44,247 nt of DNA from Vibrio lentus (lineage in GTDB: Bacteria; Pseudomonadota; Gammaproteobacteria; Enterobacterales; Vibrionaceae). The stretch lies in the NCBI RefSeq assembly GCF_002875945.1, contig NZ_MCZK01000125.1:1-44247 (forward strand), in the 5' to 3' direction. Of the stretch, positions 17,209 to 26,867 are shown piece by piece (position 1 is the stretch's first letter; each line of letters starts with the position of its first letter). A model generated the notes under the pieces. It had not been told where the DNA came from, did no database searches, and worked only from the letters and a program-made list of their open reading frames with translations. The translations under genes and the position numbers were made by a program.

Positions 17209-19002
17209 ATGAAGCACATTCGTAATTTTTCGATTATCGCCCACATCGACCACGGTAAGTCGACCCTTTCTGACCGCTTAATCCAAGTTTGTGGAGGGTT
17301 AAGTGAACGTGAGATGGCAGCTCAAGTCCTCGATTCTATGGATATAGAACGCGAGCGTGGTATTACAATTAAAGCGCAGAGTGTGACTTTAGATTACAAA
17401 GCGAAAGATGGTGAAACTTACCAGCTTAACTTTATCGACACTCCAGGACACGTAGATTTCTCTTACGAAGTATCTCGTTCTCTAGCTGCTTGTGAAGGCG
17501 CGCTATTGGTTGTGGATGCTGGTCAAGGTGTTGAAGCACAAACTCTAGCAAACTGTTACACCGCGATCGAAATGGAACTGGAAGTAGTGCCAATCTTGAA
17601 CAAGATTGACTTACCTGCGGCTGAACCTGAGCGTGTTGCTGAAGAAATCGAAGAGATCGTTGGTATCGATGCGATGGAAGCGACTCGTTGTTCTGCAAAA
17701 ACCGGTATCGGTGTTGACGACGTTCTTGAAAACATCGTAACAGCTATCCCACCACCGGAAGGTGATCCAGAAGCACCACTACAAGCGCTGATCATTGACT
17801 CTTGGTTCGATAACTACTTAGGTGTTGTTTCTTTGGTTCGTATCAAGAACGGTAAGCTGAAGAAGAACGACAAGATTAAAGTAATGTCGACAGACCAAGT
17901 TTGGGGTGTTGACCGTCTAGGTATCTTTACACCTAAGCAAATCGACACAACTGAGCTAAATACTGGCGAAGTTGGTTGGGTTGTTTGTGGTATTAAAGAC
18001 ATCCTTGGCGCACCTGTTGGTGATACGTTGACGCTTGCAAAAGGCGGCAGCACAGAACGTCTACCTGGTTTCCAAAAAGTGAAGCCTCAGGTATATGCAG
18101 GTCTATTCCCAGTATCGTCTGATGACTACGAAAACTTCCGTGACGCACTAGGCAAATTAAGCCTGAACGATGCATCACTGTTCTACGAACCAGAAAGTTC
18201 AGCAGCACTTGGCTTTGGTTTCCGTTGTGGCTTCTTAGGAATGCTTCACATGGAGATCATCCAAGAGCGTTTAGAGCGTGAATACGACCTAGACCTAATC
18301 ACAACGGCACCAACCGTAGTGTACGAAGTTGTAAAAACGGATGGCAGCATTCTTTACGTTGATAGCCCAGCTAAACTGCCTGCGACTAATGATGTAGAAG
18401 AGATTCGTGAGCCTATCGCTCGTTGTAATATCCTTGTACCGTCTGACTACCTAGGTAACGTAATTACCTTATGTGTAGAAAAACGTGGTGTTCAAGTTGA
18501 TATGGTTTACCACGGTAAGCAAGTTGCTGTGACTTACGACCTGCCAATGGCAGAAGTGGTTCTAGACTTCTTCGACCGTTTGAAATCAACATCTCGTGGC
18601 TATGCGTCACTGGATTACAACTTCCAACGTTTTGAAATGTCGAACATGGTTCGTGTAGACGTATTGCTCAATGGCGAAACGGTTGACGCACTGGCTATCA
18701 TTACGCACAAAGACATTGCACAGTCTCGTGGTCGTCTATTGGTTGAGAAGATGAAAGAATTCATCCCTCGTCAAATGTTTGATATCGCGATTCAAGCAGC
18801 GATTGGTAACCACATCATTGCTCGTTCTACAGTGAAACAACTGCGTAAGAACGTAATCGCAAAATGTTACGGTGGTGATATCAGTCGTAAGAAGAAACTT
18901 CTTAAGAAACAAAAAGAAGGTAAGAAGCGTATGAAGCAGATCGGTAACGTTGAACTGCCTCAAGAAGCATTCTTAGCGATTCTTCATGTTGGTAAAGACT
19001 AA
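17209..19002 (+). CDS. lepA: Elongation factor 4 (LepA)
   Basis: Ribosome-associated translational GTPase linked to back-translocation and 30S assembly. Its 597 residues match the family (599 in E. coli). Nucleotide-binding motifs are AHIDHGKST (G1, residues 10-18), DTPGH (G3), NKIDLP (G4) and CSAKTG (G5). The LepA-specific C-terminal domain ends in a lysine-rich tail ([25 protein letters not shown]), followed by a short terminal stretch. A 137-nt gap after rseC may contain its own promoter. A long hairpin follows before lepB. Confidence 0.97.
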   Translation: MKHIRNFSIIAHIDHGKSTLSDRLIQVCGGLSEREMAAQVLDSMDIERERGITIKAQSVTLDYKAKDGETYQLNFIDTPGHVDFSYEVSRSLAACEGALLVVDAGQGVEAQTLANCYTAIEMELEVVPILNKIDLPAAEPERVAEEIEEIVGIDAMEATRCSAKTGIGVDDVLENIVTAIPPPEGDPEAPLQALIIDSWFDNYLGVVSLVRIKNGKLKKNDKIKVMSTDQVWGVDRLGIFTPKQIDTTELNTGEVGWVVCGIKDILGAPVGDTLTLAKGGSTERLPGFQKVKPQVYAGLFPVSSDDYENFRDALGKLSLNDASLFYEPESSAALGFGFRCGFLGMLHMEIIQERLEREYDLDLITTAPTVVYEVVKTDGSILYVDSPAKLPATNDVEEIREPIARCNILVPSDYLGNVITLCVEKRGVQVDMVYHGKQVAVTYDLPMAEVVLDFFDRLKSTSRGYASLDYNFQRFEMSNMVRVDVLLNGETVDALAIITHKDIAQSRGRLLVEKMKEFIPRQMFDIAIQAAIGNHIIARSTVKQLRKNVIAKCYGGDISRKKKLLKKQKEGKKRMKQIGNVELPQEAFLAILHVGKD

Positions 19003-19028
19003 CTTTATCCAGCATTAAACGAATAATT

Positions 19029-19075
19029 GAAAGTGGAAGAGTAGCTCGCTATTCTTTCACTTTCGTTATTTTTAA
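19029..19075 (+). terminator. Long hairpin between lepA and lepB, partial terminator or RNase III site
   Basis: A 16-bp stem (arms 19029-19044 and 19049-19064, G-U pairs included, loop CTCG) is followed by a weak T tract broken by an A. It resembles a terminator, but the stem is longer than usual. Because lepB-rnc-era follow and depend on transcription from here or from a promoter in the 96-nt gap, it could be an attenuator or a cleavage site for the RNase III encoded just downstream. Confidence 0.6.
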
Positions 19076-19099
19076 AGAAATGAAATTTAAGGGATATCA

Positions 19100-19996
19100 A
19101 TGGCTAATACATTTTCGCTTATTTTAGTGATCGTAACTCTAGTGACCGGCATTGTATGGGCGTTGGAAAAGTTTGTGTGGGCGAAGAAACGCCAACAAAA
19201 ACTGGCTGACGTTGAAGCACAATCGAATGGCCTAGACGCTGCAACCAGCGCAAAAGTTACGGCTCAGCCTTGGTGGGTTGAGAACAGTGTGTCCATTTTC
19301 CCTGTAATTGCATTTGTTTTGGTTTTGCGTTCATTTATTTATGAACCGTTTCAAATCCCATCTGGTTCGATGATGCCAACTCTTTTGGTTGGTGATTTCA
19401 TCTTAGTAGAGAAGTACGCGTACGGTCTAAAAGACCCGGTATGGCGCACTCAATTGGTCGAAACGGGCAAGCCAGAGCGTGGTGATTCAATCGTATTTAA
19501 GTACCCACCTCAGCCAAATATCGACTACATCAAACGTGTTGTTGGTATGCCTGGCGACACAATTCGCTACAGCAGCCGCAAAGAGGTCTGCATTCAAGCG
19601 AAGGGCACAAGTAGCTGTGAACCAGTGAAACTAAGTCACGTTGAAGAAAGCCAATTTATTCAAGATGGTGTGCCTCTGATTCAGCTGAATGAACAGCTGG
19701 GTGATGTGGAGCACCAAATTTTAGTTAACCCATTACGTCGTGATCGTGTGCAAGCATATCAACCTCGCAATGGTGTTAACGAGTGGATCGTTCCAGAAGG
19801 CCAATACTTTGTGATGGGTGATAACCGTGACAACAGTGCTGATAGCCGTTACTGGGGCTTTGTCCCTGAAGCAAACCTTGTTGGTAAGGCCGTTGCTATT
19901 TGGATCAGCTTCGAATTCGAACGCGGTTCAGACAGTGTACTTCCAACATGGATTCCTACTGGTGTGCGTTTTAATCGCATCGGTGGGATTCACTAA
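19100..19996 (+). CDS. lepB: Signal peptidase I
   Basis: Membrane-bound serine protease that removes signal peptides from exported proteins. The protein is 298 residues. Transmembrane segments lie at residues about 4-22 and 65-82. The catalytic dyad is Ser90 in [10 protein letters not shown] and Lys145 in [10 protein letters not shown]. The C-terminal box [20 protein letters not shown], is intact. It heads the cluster lepB-rnc-era, a conserved order. The 26-nt gap to rnc suggests a shared transcript. Confidence 0.96.
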   Translation: MANTFSLILVIVTLVTGIVWALEKFVWAKKRQQKLADVEAQSNGLDAATSAKVTAQPWWVENSVSIFPVIAFVLVLRSFIYEPFQIPSGSMMPTLLVGDFILVEKYAYGLKDPVWRTQLVETGKPERGDSIVFKYPPQPNIDYIKRVVGMPGDTIRYSSRKEVCIQAKGTSSCEPVKLSHVEESQFIQDGVPLIQLNEQLGDVEHQILVNPLRRDRVQAYQPRNGVNEWIVPEGQYFVMGDNRDNSADSRYWGFVPEANLVGKAVAIWISFEFERGSDSVLPTWIPTGVRFNRIGGIH

Positions 19997-20022
19997 TCGA
20001 TCACATAACACATCGAGAGAGC

Positions 20023-20700
20023 ATGAATTCTCCAATTGATAAACTAGAGAGAAAGATTGGCTATCAGTTTAATGATGCCGATCTTATCCATCTGGCGCTG
20101 ACTCACCGCAGCGCCGCAGGTAAACACAACGAACGTCTTGAGTTTCTGGGCGATTCAATTTTAAGTTTTGTTATCGCTGATGATCTTTACCACCGTTTCC
20201 CTAAGGTAAACGAAGGTGATATGAGCCGCATGCGCGCAACATTAGTACGTGGTCATACATTGGCAGAACTAGGTCGTGAATTCGAACTAGGAGATTACTT
20301 AAAATTAGGTCCAGGTGAGTTGAAGAGTGGCGGTTTCCGTCGTGATTCTATTCTAGCGGATGCAGTAGAAGCGATCATCGGTGCTGTCTATTTAGATAGT
20401 GATACCGAGGTTGTTCGCCGCATTATTTTAAGCTGGTACCAATCTCGCCTAGAGTCTATTCAGCCTGGTGTATCTCAAAAAGATCCGAAAACTCGCTTAC
20501 AAGAGTTTTTACAAGGTCGAAGAAATCCCCTACCTGTCTACACAGTGACTAATATTAAAGGTGAAGCACACAACCAAGAGTTTACGGTTGAGTGTGAAGT
20601 GGCAGGTGTGGATAAACCTGTTATCGGTAAAGGCACTAGCCGCCGCAAGGCAGAACAAGCGGCTGCTGAAACAGCATTAGAGCAACTAAGCAATGTCTGA
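20023..20700 (+). CDS. rnc: Ribonuclease III
   Basis: Double-strand RNA endonuclease for rRNA processing, antisense decay and mRNA cleavage. The 225 residues include the signature [13 protein letters not shown] near residues 38-50, with the catalytic Glu and Asp. A second acidic cluster, [13 protein letters not shown], lies near 117-129. The C-terminal double-stranded RNA-binding domain runs from about residue 155 to the end ([11 protein letters not shown] to [14 protein letters not shown]). It overlaps era by 8 nt, which fits translational coupling. Confidence 0.97.
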   Translation: MNSPIDKLERKIGYQFNDADLIHLALTHRSAAGKHNERLEFLGDSILSFVIADDLYHRFPKVNEGDMSRMRATLVRGHTLAELGREFELGDYLKLGPGELKSGGFRRDSILADAVEAIIGAVYLDSDTEVVRRIILSWYQSRLESIQPGVSQKDPKTRLQEFLQGRRNPLPVYTVTNIKGEAHNQEFTVECEVAGVDKPVIGKGTSRRKAEQAAAETALEQLSNV

Positions 20701-21664
20701 TAACAATCAAGATTTCGATATCGATGCATTCTTTTCATCTGATAGCAAGAAAACGGGCCTACCGGAAAACCAACACTGTGGCTTCATCGCTATCGTGGGT
20801 CGACCAAACGTAGGTAAATCGACGCTTCTGAACCATATTTTGGGTCAGAAAATCTCGATCACATCACGTAAACCTCAGACGACACGCCACCGTATTATGG
20901 GCGTAGAAACTGAAGGTGATTACCAAGCGATCTACGTTGATACTCCTGGACTTCACATCGAAGAAAAGCGTGCAATCAACCGTTTGATGAACCGTGCGGC
21001 GAACAGCTCACTGAGCGATGTGAACCTAGTATTTTTCCTTGTTGACGGTACTCACTGGACTGACGACGATGAAATGGTACTGAACAAGCTGAGAAAAACA
21101 GATTTCCCAGTAGTCCTTTGTATTAACAAAGTAGACAACGTTCAAGACCGTACCGACGTGATGCAACACATGATGGAAGTGTCTAAGAAGATGGACTTCC
21201 TTGATGTTGTGCCAATCTCGGCGAAGCAAGGTAAGAATATCGATGTACTGCGTAAGCACGTTCGTAACTCTTTACCAAAAGCGACGCACCACTTCCCTGA
21301 AGAGTACGTAACGGATCGTTCACAGCGCTTTATGGCCTCTGAAATCATTCGTGAAAAACTGATGCGATTCACAGGCGAAGAGCTACCTTACTCAGTAACG
21401 GTTGAAATCGAGCGTTTTGATTACAACCCAGATAACGATGGTTTCCACATCAATGCTTTGATTCTTGTTGAACGTACTGGTCAGAAGAAGATGGTAATTG
21501 GTAAAGCGGGCGAGAAGATCAAAACGATTGGTCGTGAAGCTCGTATCGATATGGAAGAACTATTCGGTCGTAAGGTTTACCTAGAGACTTGGGTTAAAGT
21601 TAAGTCTGGTTGGGCTGACGATGAGCGTGCACTTCGCTCGTTAGGCTACATCGACGATCTATAA
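20693..21664 (+). CDS. era: GTPase Era
   Basis: Essential GTPase of 30S ribosome maturation that binds the 3' end of 16S rRNA. Its 323 residues are slightly longer than E. coli Era (301) because of an acidic N-terminal extension ([17 protein letters not shown]). G motifs are [21 protein letters not shown] and SAKQG. The C-terminal KH domain includes [21 protein letters not shown]. The start lies inside rnc. A perfect 9-bp hairpin terminator follows the stop. Confidence 0.97.
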   Translation: MSDNNQDFDIDAFFSSDSKKTGLPENQHCGFIAIVGRPNVGKSTLLNHILGQKISITSRKPQTTRHRIMGVETEGDYQAIYVDTPGLHIEEKRAINRLMNRAANSSLSDVNLVFFLVDGTHWTDDDEMVLNKLRKTDFPVVLCINKVDNVQDRTDVMQHMMEVSKKMDFLDVVPISAKQGKNIDVLRKHVRNSLPKATHHFPEEYVTDRSQRFMASEIIREKLMRFTGEELPYSVTVEIERFDYNPDNDGFHINALILVERTGQKKMVIGKAGEKIKTIGREARIDMEELFGRKVYLETWVKVKSGWADDERALRSLGYIDDL

Positions 21665-21717
21665 TATATTGAACGTCACTTTCTGATATTAAGAAAGTTG
21701 AATTGAATATAAATACA

Positions 21718-21743
21718 AGAGAGAGTGCGAACTCTCTCTTTTT
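21718..21743 (+). terminator. Terminator after era
   Basis: The perfect 9-bp stem AGAGAGAGT/ACTCTCTCT with a GCGA tetraloop is followed by five T. It ends 23 nt before the recO start chosen here, so any upstream recO start would fall inside the hairpin. Confidence 0.85.
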
Positions 21744-21766
21744 GTATCTGTAAGAAGGGTAAGTTA

Positions 21767-22495
21767 TTGAGCGAAGGGTTACAGCGATGCTTTGTGTTGC
21801 ACCGTCGACCATACAGTGAGTCGAGCCTGATTCTGGACGTCTTCAGTGAAGAGTACGGTCGGGTGACGTTGATGTCTAAAGGTGCGCGGAGTAAGCGTTC
21901 TAATTTGAAAGGTGCATTGCAACCTTTTACGCCTCTGCTGCTTAAGTGGTCTGGCAATGGTTCAATGAAAACGTTGCGCCAAGCTGAACCCATCAGCTTG
22001 GGGCTTCCTCTTGCCGGTATTAATCTGTATTCAGCGATGTACGTTAATGAATTAGTTGGGCGAGTGTTGATGGCCGAAGTGGCCATGCCCGCATTTTTTC
22101 ACGACTATCTTCATGCCTTAACAGAACTCGCTCATAATGAGAATCCTGAGCCAGCGCTACGTCGTTTTGAATTGGCTCTACTTTCCGCTATGGGGTATGG
22201 CGTCGACTTTTTACACTGTGCGGGTACCGGTGAGCCGATTGATCCGAGCATGACTTATCGTTATCGAGAGCAGAAAGGTTTTATCGCATCGGTGCGTCGA
22301 GATAACCTAACTTTTATGGGCGATGAACTTATCGCAATCAGTGAACGTAGGTTTATCACTAAAGAGCAGTTAAAAGCGGCAAAACGCTTTACACGCATAG
22401 CCTTAAAGCCGTATCTTGGCGGCAAACCATTAAAAAGCAGAGAGCTATTTATGCCAACAATAGCCCTCTCTAGAGCACGGAGTATTGGAAAATGA
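21767..22495 (+). CDS. recO: DNA repair protein RecO, TTG start
   Basis: Partner of RecR and RecF in loading RecA onto gapped DNA. From the TTG at 21767 the product is 242 residues, beginning with the family's [29 protein letters not shown] region (OB fold), and continuing with the helical domain that in this family carries a zinc-like or remnant cysteine region ([11 protein letters not shown]). No ATG precedes the conserved block. A GTG at 21725 is in frame but lies inside the era terminator hairpin, while the TTG has AAGGGTAAG upstream. It overlaps pdxJ by 4 nt (ATGA), the conserved recO-pdxJ order. Confidence 0.88.
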   Translation: MSEGLQRCFVLHRRPYSESSLILDVFSEEYGRVTLMSKGARSKRSNLKGALQPFTPLLLKWSGNGSMKTLRQAEPISLGLPLAGINLYSAMYVNELVGRVLMAEVAMPAFFHDYLHALTELAHNENPEPALRRFELALLSAMGYGVDFLHCAGTGEPIDPSMTYRYREQKGFIASVRRDNLTFMGDELIAISERRFITKEQLKAAKRFTRIALKPYLGGKPLKSRELFMPTIALSRARSIGK

Positions 22496-23229
22496 GCTCA
22501 ATCCTTTTAGGCGTTAATATCGACCATATTGCAACACTACGTAATGCACGTGGTACTAAATATCCAGACCCAGTACACGCAGCTGAGATTGCTGAACGTG
22601 CTGGTGCTGACGGCATCACAATTCACCTACGCGAAGATCGCCGTCATATCGTTGACCGTGATGTACGCATTCTTGCTGAGACAATTCAAACTCGCATGAA
22701 TCTTGAGATGGCCGTGACGGACGAAATGGTTCAAATCGCACTCGATACCAATCCTGAGTTCGTTTGCTTGGTTCCAGAAAAGCGTGAAGAGCTAACGACT
22801 GAAGGTGGCTTGGATGTTGTCGGTCAACTAGAGAAGATCAAAGCGGCGACCGAAAAACTGTCGGCTGCGGGTATTAAGGTCTCTCTATTTATCGATGCAG
22901 ATCGTGAGCAAATCGATGCAGCAAAAGCATGTGGTGCGCCGTTTATTGAGCTTCATACTGGTCATTACGCTGATGCGAAAACAGAAGAAGATCAGCAAGA
23001 CGAGCTTAAAAAGATTGCTGCAGGCGCAAGCTACGCAGATGATTTGGGTATCACTGTGAATGCGGGCCATGGCCTGACTTACCACAACGTAGCACCGATT
23101 GCGGCACTTCCTGAGATCTACGAGTTGAACATCGGTCACTCGATCATGGGACGCGCAGTGTTTGATGGTTTGAACAAAGCCGTTGCAGACATGAAAGCAA
23201 TCATGGAAACAGCACGTAACAACGCCTAG
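22492..23229 (+). CDS. pdxJ: Pyridoxine 5'-phosphate synthase
   Basis: Condenses 3-amino-2-oxopropyl phosphate with 1-deoxyxylulose 5-phosphate to form the vitamin B6 ring. The 245 residues include [17 protein letters not shown] at the N-terminus, [20 protein letters not shown], and the phosphate-binding [12 protein letters not shown] near the C-terminus. It is translationally coupled to recO. In E. coli acpS follows directly; here a 92-nt spacer containing a heptamer repeat intervenes. Confidence 0.97.
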   Translation: MSSILLGVNIDHIATLRNARGTKYPDPVHAAEIAERAGADGITIHLREDRRHIVDRDVRILAETIQTRMNLEMAVTDEMVQIALDTNPEFVCLVPEKREELTTEGGLDVVGQLEKIKAATEKLSAAGIKVSLFIDADREQIDAAKACGAPFIELHTGHYADAKTEEDQQDELKKIAAGASYADDLGITVNAGHGLTYHNVAPIAALPEIYELNIGHSIMGRAVFDGLNKAVADMKAIMETARNNA

Positions 23230-23235
23230 CTTTTT

Positions 23236-23270
23236 AAGTGGTAAGTGGTAAGTGGTAAGTGGTAAGTGGT
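23236..23270. repeat. Heptamer tandem repeat AAGTGGT x5
   Basis: Five perfect copies of a 7-bp unit fill 35 bases just after the pdxJ stop and 51 nt before acpS. The repeat is outside coding sequence. Perfect short units of this kind commonly vary in copy number by replication slippage. Confidence 0.95.
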
Positions 23271-23321
23271 TAATCAAAAACCAATAGAATCAATAAATCG
23301 AAGTTTGATAGTAAGGTAAAC

Positions 23322-23702
23322 ATGGCTGTTGTTGGATTAGGTACAGATATCGCAGAAATAGAACGTGTAGAAAAAGCACTGTCACGAAGTGGTGAGGCTT
23401 TCGCTAAACGTATTTTGACGGATTCTGAATTTGAAGTATTCCAGCAGCTTAAGCAAAAAGGGCGTTACCTTGCGAAGCGTTTTGCGGCTAAAGAAGCGGC
23501 ATCGAAAGCGCTCGGCACCGGTATCGCGCTTGGTGTGACCTTTCACGATTTTGAAATATCGAACGATGAGCATGGCAAGCCAGTTTTGAACTTGCATAAA
23601 AAAGCTCAGGAAATCGCATTGGCGAATGGAACAAAGTCGATTCATCTGACGATTTCCGATGAACGCCATTACGCGGTGGCGACGGTATTACTTGAGTCGT
23701 AA
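23322..23702 (+). CDS. acpS: Holo-[acyl-carrier-protein] synthase
   Basis: Transfers 4'-phosphopantetheine from CoA to a serine of acyl carrier protein. The 126 residues match the family. The magnesium-binding motif [14 protein letters not shown] is at residues 4-17, and the second signature, [21 protein letters not shown], spans residues 47-67. The ATG at 23322 is preceded by a TAAGGTAAA ribosome-like site. It ends 100 nt before a bidirectional terminator shared with barA on the other strand. Confidence 0.96.
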   Translation: MAVVGLGTDIAEIERVEKALSRSGEAFAKRILTDSEFEVFQQLKQKGRYLAKRFAAKEAASKALGTGIALGVTFHDFEISNDEHGKPVLNLHKKAQEIALANGTKSIHLTISDERHYAVATVLLES

Positions 23703-23801
23703 GCTTTGAATTGAGCCGTGTGTTTAGACTACGAGCATGTCTAATTACGAACGTGTTTAGGTACTGAACGAATCGATTAACACTGACCAAATATTCCAGT
23801 T

Positions 23802-23834
23802 AAAAAAAGCAGAGCTCATGGCTCTGCTTTTTTA
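23802..23834. terminator. Bidirectional terminator between acpS and barA
   Basis: The arms AAAGCAGAGC and GCTCTGCTTT surround a short CATG-centred loop, flanked by A and T runs. It can stop acpS from the left and barA from the right. Confidence 0.9.
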
Positions 23835-23857
23835 TTATCTGAACACGTTACAGTTTT

Positions 23858-23885
23858 CTGCCAACTGCCAACTGCCAACTGCCAA
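23858..23885. repeat. Heptamer tandem repeat CTGCCAA x4
   Basis: Four perfect copies of a 7-bp unit end directly before the barA stop codon region (gene end at 23889). The unit differs from the AAGTGGT repeat on the other side of acpS, but the period is the same. Confidence 0.95.
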
Positions 23886-23888
23886 CTT

Positions 23889-26702
23889 TTAACTACTAAT
23901 CGGCTGCAAGTAATGGATCGCTGTTGCCTGAACTTTGTCTAATTCATCCTGTAATTCAAATAGCTCTGGCTCAATCGCCTCAATGGAAGTACCTGAACGC
24001 AACTCTTTTTCTATCGTCGCACATACCGATTTTAGCCTTGGTACGCCGCTGTATGAGCTGCTGCCGTGCATCTTGTGGATGATATGTATCAGTTCTTCAA
24101 CAGGGAAGTCATTGTCTTCTATCGCTTTCTCTGCTGCTTCATAAACCTCAGGAATAAAGTCCACTAACATCCGCAGCATATCGCGTGCGAGGTCCTCTTT
24201 GTTAGCGGCCTGCTTCATTGCGGCCTGCCAATCAATGATGATGTTTTTGTGCACGTTCGCTTCAGTTTCTTGCGGCTGACTACTATCGATCTCAACTGCG
24301 ACGGCAGGATGTTCTGGGTCTATCTTATCGATATGTTCAACCTCTGAAGCCGGACTCCAGTGGAGTAGAACCTGCTGTAATACATGCTCTTCGATAGGCT
24401 TGGTCAGGTAGTCATCCATACCCGCTGCTAGCAATCGGTCTCGCTCACCTGTCATGGCGTGAGCGGTTACTGCGATAATCGGGGTGTTGGCGTTGTTAGC
24501 GAGTTTCTTAATGTGCTGACAAGCAGTCACGCCATCCATTTGTGGCATTTGGATATCCATGAAGATGATATCAAACGGTGTGGTGGTCGCTTTGTCGATC
24601 GCCTGCTGACCGTTAGTACAGCTGATCACGGTTTCCACTCGCTCTTTCAATAACGCAGTAATCAACTTAAGGTTGGCTGGGTTATCGTCTACCGCCAGTA
24701 CCGTCAACGGCAGTTTCTCTTCTGAGTGCGTTTCAATCGCAGGGGCAATTAAGGTAGGCGCTTGATTAGAGATCAGAGTTTGCAGCAGCTTCTTACGAGA
24801 GAGAGGCTTGGTAATGCATTGAACATCGACCTCTTTCATCAATTGCTCACCTAATGCAAGTTCGGTACTTGGGGTGCCAATAATTACGTTTTGGGCAATC
24901 TTCTTCGCACCAATTGCCCAGCCACTGACGGTATCAAGTTGGTACTCTTGGTTCGCGGCAAGGTTTAGCAATACGTAGTCATAAGAGGTGCTTTCGTCAG
25001 GCATCACCGAACGGTAAGTGACGACCAGCCCTTCTTGGGTCAAGATCTGCTGAGTAATCGAGGCTGCTTGCATGTTTGGCTCGATCAACAACAACTGTTT
25101 GTCTTGTAGACATTGAGTTTCGATAAGCTCGGTCATTGGCATATCGGTCGTTGATAACCTTAAAGTAAACCAGAAGGTTGAACCTTGGTGCAGGCGACTG
25201 GTGAGGCTGATCTCACCGCCCATCTGGCTTACCAATTTCTGTGTGATAACGAGACCAAGGCCAGTACCACCATAACGACGAGAGATACTCGCATCCGCTT
25301 GGCTGAAGGCTTGGAATAGCTGAGCTTGTTGACGTTCCGAGATACCAATGCCGGTGTCTCGAACCATGAATTGAAGCTCGATGTTGTCTTCGGTCTGAGA
25401 ACGAAGTTCAACACTGATATCGATATTGCCACGCTCGGTAAATTTGATTGAGTTACCGACAAGGTTAGTTAGGATCTGTTGAATACGCAGCGGGTCGCCA
25501 ACTACGCCTGGTGGCACTTTCGGATCAATCTTAAGTGTTAGCTCTAGGCCTTTCTCATGAGCATTGGTCGCTTGAAGGTTCACAACCTCTTCAAGGCTGG
25601 CTTGGAATTCAAACGGGATGTTCTCGAGTGCTAATTTACCAGCTTCCAACTTCGAGAAATCGAGAATATCGTTGATGATGCTGAGTAGGTTATTGGCTGA
25701 GCGTTCAATGGTCTGCAAGTAATCTGTTTGGCTGGTCGATAGGTGGGTTTTAAGCATCTGACGAGTAAAGCCAATCACACCGTTGAGCGGCGTTCTCAAT
25801 TCGTGAGACATGTTAGCCAAGAACTCAGACTTAACACGTGCTGCTTCTTGAGCGCGTTTTTTCGCAATGTCTAACTCAACGTTTTGAATCTCTAATTGTT
25901 CTAGGGTTTCGCGCAAGTCAGAAGTAGCTTGGTCGATGCTGTGTTGCATCTCGACGTGATATTCTGACAGCGATACCGCCATCGCGTTGATACCATTTTT
26001 CAGTGAATCTAGCTCACCATGCATCTTGCCTTCGATACGTACATCGAGGTGGCCACGTCGAATCCGGTCAACCATGTTTTTCATGTGCGTGATCGGTTGA
26101 GTTACATCGTGCATTAAGCGGAACGCAAACACGCCCGATAAACCAAGTCCCAGAATCAACACCAAGAAAGCAGAGAACACCTCTTGATACTGCTGTAATC
26201 GCAATGAAGATAAGTCGAGCTCAATCGCGATATAGCCGATCGCTTGGTTCGCTTGTGACTGCCCGTTGGCTGAGTTGATGTATTGCCCTTCAGCGATGAT
26301 GGGCGTCCTGAGAATCAGCGTGTTATCGAGCAGGTTCGACGAGCTCAAATGCGGTATCGGCTTATCTTTGGGATAAGTGAGGCTTTCAAAGTCGGGGTGG
26401 AAGTTTGAGGTTACGAACAGCTCGTGGCGTTCATCAAACACCGCGATACTGCGCACAAGGTTAGAGTTTTTTCGATGTGCATAGCTGATGAGCTGGCGAA
26501 CAGACTCTCGGCTTTCGAGTTGCATGCCAGATGCGCTCGCAATCGCAAGCGGTTCTATAATGCTAGTACCAGTGTTAACCACCTGACCTTCAAGGTCTTG
26601 ATAGCGGTTAAATGAGAAAAATGCACTCAATAGCAGCCCAATAATTAGGGTTGGAGCTAGAGTTAAGGTAATTACACGGGCTCTTAAGCCATATCTGGTC
26701 AT
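23889..26702 (-). CDS. barA: Hybrid sensor histidine kinase BarA (VarS)
   Basis: Tripartite sensor kinase that drives the response regulator UvrY/VarA and so the Csr system. The 937 residues comprise: transmembrane segment 1 (about 10-30); a periplasmic loop; transmembrane segment 2 (about 176-195); HAMP (about 195-250); a dimerisation domain with phospho-acceptor His300 in MSHELRTPLNG; an ATPase domain with NLVGNSIKF, DTGIGI (about 449) and GGTGLGL (about 478); a first receiver-like domain (about 535-645) that lacks the phospho-acceptor Asp (LLNLA near residue 580); a true receiver with Asp716 in FMDIQMPQMDG; and an HPt domain with His876 in IIHKMHGS. The start ATG at 26702 lies before the membrane anchor. 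It diverges from rlmD as in other Vibrio. Confidence 0.95.
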   Translation of the reverse strand: MTRYGLRARVITLTLAPTLIIGLLLSAFFSFNRYQDLEGQVVNTGTSIIEPLAIASASGMQLESRESVRQLISYAHRKNSNLVRSIAVFDERHELFVTSNFHPDFESLTYPKDKPIPHLSSSNLLDNTLILRTPIIAEGQYINSANGQSQANQAIGYIAIELDLSSLRLQQYQEVFSAFLVLILGLGLSGVFAFRLMHDVTQPITHMKNMVDRIRRGHLDVRIEGKMHGELDSLKNGINAMAVSLSEYHVEMQHSIDQATSDLRETLEQLEIQNVELDIAKKRAQEAARVKSEFLANMSHELRTPLNGVIGFTRQMLKTHLSTSQTDYLQTIERSANNLLSIINDILDFSKLEAGKLALENIPFEFQASLEEVVNLQATNAHEKGLELTLKIDPKVPPGVVGDPLRIQQILTNLVGNSIKFTERGNIDISVELRSQTEDNIELQFMVRDTGIGISERQQAQLFQAFSQADASISRRYGGTGLGLVITQKLVSQMGGEISLTSRLHQGSTFWFTLRLSTTDMPMTELIETQCLQDKQLLLIEPNMQAASITQQILTQEGLVVTYRSVMPDESTSYDYVLLNLAANQEYQLDTVSGWAIGAKKIAQNVIIGTPSTELALGEQLMKEVDVQCITKPLSRKKLLQTLISNQAPTLIAPAIETHSEEKLPLTVLAVDDNPANLKLITALLKERVETVISCTNGQQAIDKATTTPFDIIFMDIQMPQMDGVTACQHIKKLANNANTPIIAVTAHAMTGERDRLLAAGMDDYLTKPIEEHVLQQVLLHWSPASEVEHIDKIDPEHPAVAVEIDSSQPQETEANVHKNIIIDWQAAMKQAANKEDLARDMLRMLVDFIPEVYEAAEKAIEDNDFPVEELIHIIHKMHGSSSYSGVPRLKSVCATIEKELRSGTSIEAIEPELFELQDELDKVQATAIHYLQPISS

Positions 26703-26867
26703 GTTCTTTAATTACATCGAGGTCTGGATATGGGAAAATAACGCGCACAATGGCGGTTAAGTGAACGGTAAGCTTAATCAAAGCCGTGACGTTCGACAAT
26801 GATTCCAAGACATAATAGTGAGTCCTGGATACAAATTACTTATTAAAAGATACATTAGGCACAAGCA

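Noticed and set aside
23236..23885. Heptamer repeats around acpS as a CRISPR-like array
   Set aside because: The units are 7 bp, contiguous and without spacers, and there are no cas genes.
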